64,000 bases of DNA from an uncultured Bacteroidales bacterium (GTDB taxonomy: Bacteria; Bacteroidota; Bacteroidia; Bacteroidales; UBA932), in assembly GCA_900541925.1 (NCBI GenBank), contig UQMB01000010.1:36629-100628 (forward strand), given 5' to 3'. The position numbers were made by a program, and so were the translations under genes. The notes beneath the pieces were generated by a model that was not told where the DNA came from, searched no databases, and worked only from the letters and a program-made list of their open reading frames with translations. This document shows, in pieces, positions 59,708 to 64,000 of the stretch; the stretch's first letter is position 1, and each line of letters begins with the position of its first letter.

Positions 59708-61381
59708 TCAGAGCAGCATGAGCAACTGGCCTGAAATCACCCGGAGAAACATCTCCACCGGGTAGACGGTGGCGTATGCCACGGACGGGCCGTCGTCCTC
59801 CACTGTGCTCAGCGCGTAGTTGAGGGCTATCGGGTTGGCCATGGCTCCGCACAGCATCCCGACATTCGAGGCGTAATCGGTGCGGCACCATCTTGACGCT
59901 ATGAACCCGACGAGCAGCACCGGCACTATGGCGAGCAAAACGCTTATCGCGATCCAGAGCAGCCCCTCCGGCCGCAGTACGGTGGCGAAGAACCCCGGCC
60001 CGGCGCTGAGTCCCAGCCCGGCGAGGTAGACGGTAAGCCCGAACTGCCTGAGCATCAGGTTGGCGCTGTGGGTGGTGTAGGTCGTGATGTGCAGGCGTGG
60101 TCCGAATGCCCCCATCAGGATGCCTATCACTATCGGGCCTCCCGCTATGCCGAGCCTTATCGGCACGTTCATCCCGGGGATGGCTATGGGCAGGCTGCCG
60201 AGCAGGAGTCCCAGCATGAGCCCCACGAAAATGAACAGCAGGTTGGGGTTGCGAAGCTCCTTCTCCTGGTTGCCGAGCACCTTGGCGACTTCGGCTACGG
60301 CCCTTTCTTCTCCGACTACGGTCAGTTTGTCTCCGATCTGGAGCCTGAGATCGCGGGAGGGGAGTATGTCGATACCGGCACGGTTCACGCGCGTGATGTT
60401 GATGCGGTAGGTGTTGCGCAGGTGGAGATCTCCGAGCTTGGCCCCGTTGATGCTGTTCCTGGTCACGAAGATATGCCTTGAGACGAGCATCCCGTCCAGG
60501 TGGTTCCAGTCGATGTCTTTCTGGTTCCAGTCTTTCACCACCTTCTCCCCGAATATCTGCTCGGCCGCTCCTGCCTCCTTCTCCTTGGTCAGCACCAGCA
60601 CATGCTCTCCCTTCTCGAGGACGGTGTCCCCGTCAGGCATGATCACCTGGCCGCGTTCGCTGCCGTCGAATTTCCACACCCTCGACACGACGATGCGGAT
60701 GTTGGAGTCTTTCATGATCTCTCTGAGCGTCTTGCCGAATATGGCCGGGTTGCTTACCCTGAATTCGGTCACGAATGCCGGTTTGTCGTGGGAGTCGGCC
60801 TTGGAGTCTTCCTTGTGGAACAGGGCCTTGAGGATAACCACGCAGAGGATGACCCCGATCAGGCCGAAAGGGTATCCGACGGCGCAGGCGGTGGCCATCT
60901 CGTTGGCTGTGCTCGAGCCCGCCGGGTCAATCTGCAGCAGGGTCTGCTGCGCGGCTCCGAGCATCGGGGTGTTGGTGGCGGCTCCTGTGAGCAGGCCCGT
61001 GGCGACCGGCATGGAGATGCCTGTCAGGCGGCTGACCAGCATGGTGAGCGCAGTCCCGGAGAGGAGCACTGCGAAGGCCAGGATGTTGAGCTTGATGCCG
61101 CCTTTTTTGAGGGACGGGAAGAAGCTCGGGCCTACCTGGAGGCCAAGCGTATAGACGAACAGCACCAGACCGAAGTTCTGTGCGAGGGCGAGCATCTGCG
61201 GGTTCACGGCCAGGCCGAAATGTCCTGCGAGGATGCCGGCGAAGAAGACGAATGTCACGCCGAGGCTGATTCCCTTGAATTGCAACTTGTTGCACAGCAG
61301 CCCTATGACGCATATCAGCGACAGGACGAGTATCGCCTGGGTGTAGGACTGCTCAGTGAATATGTCGATCAACCAGTTCAT
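59708..61381 (-). CDS. AspT/YidE-type antiporter-family membrane transporter (second copy)
   Basis: The protein of about 557 residues starts at the ATG at 61381 (MNWLIDIFTEQ). Its layout matches the copy at 10368-12029: five membrane segments with FVYTLGLQVGPSFFPSLKKGG and TGAATNTPMLGAAQQTLL, two TrkA-C-like cytosolic domains, and a second half with GAMANPIALNYALSTVEDDGP. The much longer open frame upstream to 62920 is antisense to the GH67 gene and is not coding. It is the first gene of a minus-strand run with GH29, CutC and a transglutaminase-like gene. The substrate is unknown. Confidence 0.9.
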   Translation of the reverse strand: MNWLIDIFTEQSYTQAILVLSLICVIGLLCNKLQFKGISLGVTFVFFAGILAGHFGLAVNPQMLALAQNFGLVLFVYTLGLQVGPSFFPSLKKGGIKLNILAFAVLLSGTALTMLVSRLTGISMPVATGLLTGAATNTPMLGAAQQTLLQIDPAGSSTANEMATACAVGYPFGLIGVILCVVILKALFHKEDSKADSHDKPAFVTEFRVSNPAIFGKTLREIMKDSNIRIVVSRVWKFDGSERGQVIMPDGDTVLEKGEHVLVLTKEKEAGAAEQIFGEKVVKDWNQKDIDWNHLDGMLVSRHIFVTRNSINGAKLGDLHLRNTYRINITRVNRAGIDILPSRDLRLQIGDKLTVVGEERAVAEVAKVLGNQEKELRNPNLLFIFVGLMLGLLLGSLPIAIPGMNVPIRLGIAGGPIVIGILMGAFGPRLHITTYTTHSANLMLRQFGLTVYLAGLGLSAGPGFFATVLRPEGLLWIAISVLLAIVPVLLVGFIASRWCRTDYASNVGMLCGAMANPIALNYALSTVEDDGPSVAYATVYPVEMFLRVISGQLLMLL

Positions 61382-61408
61382 ATTACATCTGCGAAATGAA
61401 ACTCTGCG

Positions 61409-61416
61409 CAAATGTA
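61409..61416 (-). promoter_or_regulatory. Candidate -7 box of the aspT-GH29-cutC operon
   Basis: Minus strand TACATTTG, an exact TAnnTTTG match, 27 nt before the ATG at 61381. Confidence 0.45.
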
Positions 61417-61477
61417 AGCAAAAACTTGCGTATTGCCCGTCTTTTTCGTAACTTGACCGGGCTAACTGACACTCAGG

Positions 61478-63556
61478 ATGATACGGTTTTGTAGACTTTC
61501 GGCTGCGGCCCTGGCCTTGATGGCGGCCGCCTGCAGCGCTCCGCTGCCCGGTTCCCAGGACGGCACGGAATTGTGGATGGCCAACTCCCGCGGCTACGAT
61601 GAGGTTCTCGGTTCTGTCCGTACCGGGATAGACAGCACCCTCGAACGGGAAGAGTTCCACATCTATGACAGGGATGGTTTTCGGCATGTGGACGGGGGTT
61701 CGTCCGCCGCGATAATGTACGGGACCTATGCCCTCCAGCGGGCGGAGGTGCTCGGGCAGGCGGGGGCCGGGATGGAGATGAGAGAAAAGCCATACTACGG
61801 GCTGCGTATCCTCAATCACTGGGACAATCTCGACGACACCGTGGAGCGCGGCTACGCGGGGCTCTCCATGTGGGAGTGGACTTCGCCTCAGATATCCTCG
61901 GAGCGTATCCGCCGTTACGGCAGTCTCTGCGCGTCGGTCGGGATCAACGGCTCGGTGCTCAATAATGTCAACTCCGATCCGCTTATCCTTGACACTGAGC
62001 ATATAAAGAGAGTGGCCGGGATAGCCGACATCCTCCGGCAGTACGGTATCAGGACTTATCTCTCCATCAAATGGACTTCCCCGATGAGTCTCGGCGGGCT
62101 CAAGTCCGCTGACCCTCTGGACCCGGCGGTGCTCGCCTGGTGGAAGGCCAAGACCGATGAGATCTATGCGCTCATCCCGGATTTCGGCGGTTTCCTTGTG
62201 AAGGCCAATTCCGAAGGGCAGGCCGGGCCTCAGGATTATGGGCGGACGCATGCCGACGGTGCCAATATGCTGGCGGAGGCCCTGAGGCCGCACGGGGGCA
62301 TAGTGATGTGGAGGGCGTTCGTCTACAGCCCGACGAGCCCGGACCGTGCCAATCAGGCGGTGGAGGAATTCTTGCCGCTGGACGGTGAGTTTGCCGACAA
62401 TGTGATAATCCAGGTCAAGAACGGGCCTGTGGATTTCCAGCCGAGGGAGCCGTTCAGCCCGCTTTTCGGGCGTATGGAGAAGACGGCCGTGATGGTGGAG
62501 TTCCAGATTACCCAGGAGTATCTCGGCTTCTCCAACCATCTTGTCTATCTCGGGCCGGCATTCGAGGAGTGTCTTGGCAGCGACACTTATGCCGACGGCC
62601 CCGGCTCTTCTGTCGCGAGGCGCGTCCGGGCCATCGCCGGCGTGGCCAATACCGGGCAGGATCCGAATTTCTGCGGGTATATATTCGCCCAGGCCAACTG
62701 GTATGCTTTCGGGCGTCTGGCCTGGAATCCAGAGTTGGATTCGGAGCAGATTGCCGACGAGTGGGTGCGGCAGACCTTCAACTGTCCTTCCGGGATGAGC
62801 GCAGATGCTTTTTATCATAAGTTCCTCTCTCCGGTCAAGGACATGATGATGAGTTCGCGTGAGACGGCCGTCGATTATTCGATGCCTCTCGGACTGCATC
62901 ACATATTCGCCGGCTCCCACTATGGCCCTGGCCCGTGGGAGAAGAGCATACGCCCTGACTGGTCATGCGTGTATTATCACAAGGCGGGACCGGATGGTGT
63001 CGGGTTTGACCGTACGAGGGACGGGTCCGATAATGTGGACCAGTATAACGAGCCTCTCGCGTCCATGCTCAATTCTCTGGAGACCTGTCCGGAGCCTCTT
63101 CTGTTGTGGTTCCATCATGTCCCTTGGGACTATGTGATGTCGAGCGGCAATACTCTCTGGGATGAGCTGTGCCTTCATTATGACAGGGGGATTTCTTCGG
63201 TGGAGTCTTATCAGCGGACTTGGAAGAGGCTGGAGAGGCATGTGAGTCCGGCGATTTTTGCCGAGGTCAGCAAGAAGCTTGATATTCAGAAGAATGACGC
63301 CCTGTGGTGGAGGGATGCTTGCGTCGGGTATTTCCAGACTTTCTCCGGGATGCCTCTGCCTTCCGGGGTGCGGCCTCTGGGGGTTCCGGTCGATTCTCTC
63401 CGGATCAAGAGCGTGCTGTCTGACCGCTATGGACTTCCGGTCCACGATGAGCGGAACCGGCCGGTGCTCGTGACCCCTGCCCAGCGCGCCCGGCTCGGTG
63501 GCCTCCCGGGGCAGGATTCTTCTGTGCCGGATGCTTCTGCGTCGGATGCTGAGTAA
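61478..63556 (+). CDS. GH67-family alpha-glucuronidase lipoprotein
   Basis: The 692-residue protein has a lipoprotein signal (LMAAACSAP). GH67 blocks are LRILNHWDNLDDTVERGYAG, WTSPMSLGG, GFLVKANSEGQAGPQDYGR, THADGANMLAEAL, MVEFQITQEYLGF and SMPLGLHHIFAG. Glu246, Asp319 and Glu347 fall at the same mutual spacing (73 and 28) as the catalytic residues Glu292, Asp365 and Glu393 that I recall for Cellvibrio GlcA67A. The enzyme removes (4-O-methyl-)glucuronic acid from xylo-oligosaccharide ends. Its product could feed the uxaC-uxuA operon at 4730-10280. It is divergent from the AspT gene. Confidence 0.95.
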   Translation: MIRFCRLSAAALALMAAACSAPLPGSQDGTELWMANSRGYDEVLGSVRTGIDSTLEREEFHIYDRDGFRHVDGGSSAAIMYGTYALQRAEVLGQAGAGMEMREKPYYGLRILNHWDNLDDTVERGYAGLSMWEWTSPQISSERIRRYGSLCASVGINGSVLNNVNSDPLILDTEHIKRVAGIADILRQYGIRTYLSIKWTSPMSLGGLKSADPLDPAVLAWWKAKTDEIYALIPDFGGFLVKANSEGQAGPQDYGRTHADGANMLAEALRPHGGIVMWRAFVYSPTSPDRANQAVEEFLPLDGEFADNVIIQVKNGPVDFQPREPFSPLFGRMEKTAVMVEFQITQEYLGFSNHLVYLGPAFEECLGSDTYADGPGSSVARRVRAIAGVANTGQDPNFCGYIFAQANWYAFGRLAWNPELDSEQIADEWVRQTFNCPSGMSADAFYHKFLSPVKDMMMSSRETAVDYSMPLGLHHIFAGSHYGPGPWEKSIRPDWSCVYYHKAGPDGVGFDRTRDGSDNVDQYNEPLASMLNSLETCPEPLLLWFHHVPWDYVMSSGNTLWDELCLHYDRGISSVESYQRTWKRLERHVSPAIFAEVSKKLDIQKNDALWWRDACVGYFQTFSGMPLPSGVRPLGVPVDSLRIKSVLSDRYGLPVHDERNRPVLVTPAQRARLGGLPGQDSSVPDASASDAE

Positions 63557-63616
63557 GGACTGCGGTCAGGCCTTTCAGTTTTGGACTATAGCGGCTTTAG
63601 GCTGCCGCTGTTGCGG

Positions 63617-63698
63617 TTTCCGTCAGGCTCGGTCAAGGCCACCCCTTCCAGGCATCGTTCTGATGATGGTCTCCGTTGCCGACCGAGCCTGACGGAAA
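63617..63698. repeat. 18-bp perfect inverted repeat downstream of GH67
   Basis: 63617-63634 and 63681-63698 are exact reverse complements separated by 46 nt, 60 nt after the GH67 stop. The stem is GC-rich without a U-tract. It could be a transcript-stabilising fold or part of the structured element filling 63557-64000, where no gene is seen. Confidence 0.65.
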
Positions 63699-63862
63699 TT
63701 CCGGTTTCCTTCGGCAGCGCCCGCGCGGCCGTGTGGGATACGGTGGGGGATTTCAGCAAAGGCAGCAGGCTCGTATATCTTACATAATGCGGAAGGGATG
63801 AATTCCTCTCCGGATGCCTCGCGTACACCAGGGCGCCAGATTCTGTACCGCGCGGGGCATTT

Positions 63863-63890
63863 CCGCGCACGGGATTGGTTTCGTGCGCGG
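63863..63890. repeat. 8-bp hairpin (CCGCGCAC/GTGCGCGG)
   Basis: 63863-63870 pairs with 63883-63890 around a 12-nt loop, directly before the larger conserved-loop hairpin. Confidence 0.55.
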
Positions 63891-63892
63891 GA

Positions 63893-63944
63893 GGCAGAGG
63901 TGGCAGGGACGAGGCTTTTGTGTCGAGCTCCTGCCACCTCTGCC
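63893..63944. repeat. Hairpin with conserved loop, third member
   Basis: A perfect 15-bp stem (63893-63907 with 63930-63944) closes a 22-nt loop that includes GCTTTTGTGTCGAGC, the same core as in the loops at 32066-32081 and 41701-41716, while the stem sequences are different. No coding gene is seen between the GH67 stop (63556) and the window end. Confidence 0.7.
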
Positions 63945-64000
63945 CCCTGCTCCCGTGATCCTCGCCGAGTGCAGATTTTTCTGTTTCTTATCTCTTTTGA

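Noticed and set aside
61382..62920. The open frame on the minus strand that extends the second AspT gene by about 500 codons.
   Set aside because: It is antisense to the well-supported GH67 gene, runs through its promoter region, has no homology, and the AspT protein already has a natural N-terminus at 61381.

Overview
The window is a stretch of a Bacteroidales-type genome (phylum Bacteroidota) with moderately high GC. The signs are SusC/SusD pairs, an ECF sigma/FecR/STN-SusC signalling set, many signal-peptide-II lipoproteins, DUF4857/DUF4861/DUF4876/DUF6850-type proteins, and promoters of the Bacteroidetes type (TAnnTTTG -7 box with a TTG-like -33 box about 20 nt upstream). The species cannot be fixed from this sequence. 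No rRNA, tRNA, CRISPR array or complete transposase gene was seen.

Layout. 1-4641 (minus): an IclR regulator, an ECF sigma factor, a FecR anti-sigma factor and a TonB/SusC receptor cut by the window edge, in one direction and tightly coupled. 4730-10280 (plus): a hexuronate operon (mannonate dehydratase, sodium symporter, RraA-like protein, uronate isomerase, SDR oxidoreductase) closed by a strong hairpin. 10368-13630 (minus): an M49-like lipoprotein with a damaged zinc motif, plus an AspT-type transporter. 13719-16440 (plus): a LytS/LytTR-like two-component pair. 16433-17872 (minus): a MATE exporter. 18059-20714: anaerobic ribonucleotide reductase and its activase, with two DnaA-box-like sites upstream. 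20724-31793 (plus): a surface glycan-type locus with a glycoside-hydrolase-like lipoprotein, two paralogous FISUMP-like lipoproteins (one frameshifted), SusC, SusD and an accessory lipoprotein.

31753-41965 is the most unusual part. Two nearly identical 578-bp direct repeats, rich in hairpins, bracket a cassette of an ABC transporter with a DUF4857 protein (minus) and, divergently, a TonB receptor, a small lipoprotein, a DUF6850-type barrel and a BACON/DUF4876-type lipoprotein. A hairpin in the repeat shares its loop sequence with a different hairpin at the far end of the window. 41994-46965 (minus) holds a flavodoxin-fold reductase, an MFS remnant beside a 161-bp palindromic MITE-like element, and a rhamnose operon (rhaB, rhaA, rhaT) without its aldolase.

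47025-63556 is dominated by carbohydrate enzymes: GH28, an SGNH esterase fused to a polysaccharide deacetylase, an acetyl-esterase-type hydrolase, GH97, a DUF4861 protein, an M64 peptidase, a transglutaminase-like lipoprotein, CutC, GH29, a second AspT transporter and a GH67 alpha-glucuronidase. With the uronate and rhamnose operons, the content suggests use of pectin (rhamnogalacturonan) and glucuronoxylan side chains: extracytoplasmic enzymes release galacturonate, glucuronate and rhamnose, which the cytoplasmic operons then break down. The last 440 bases are non-coding and full of inverted repeats.
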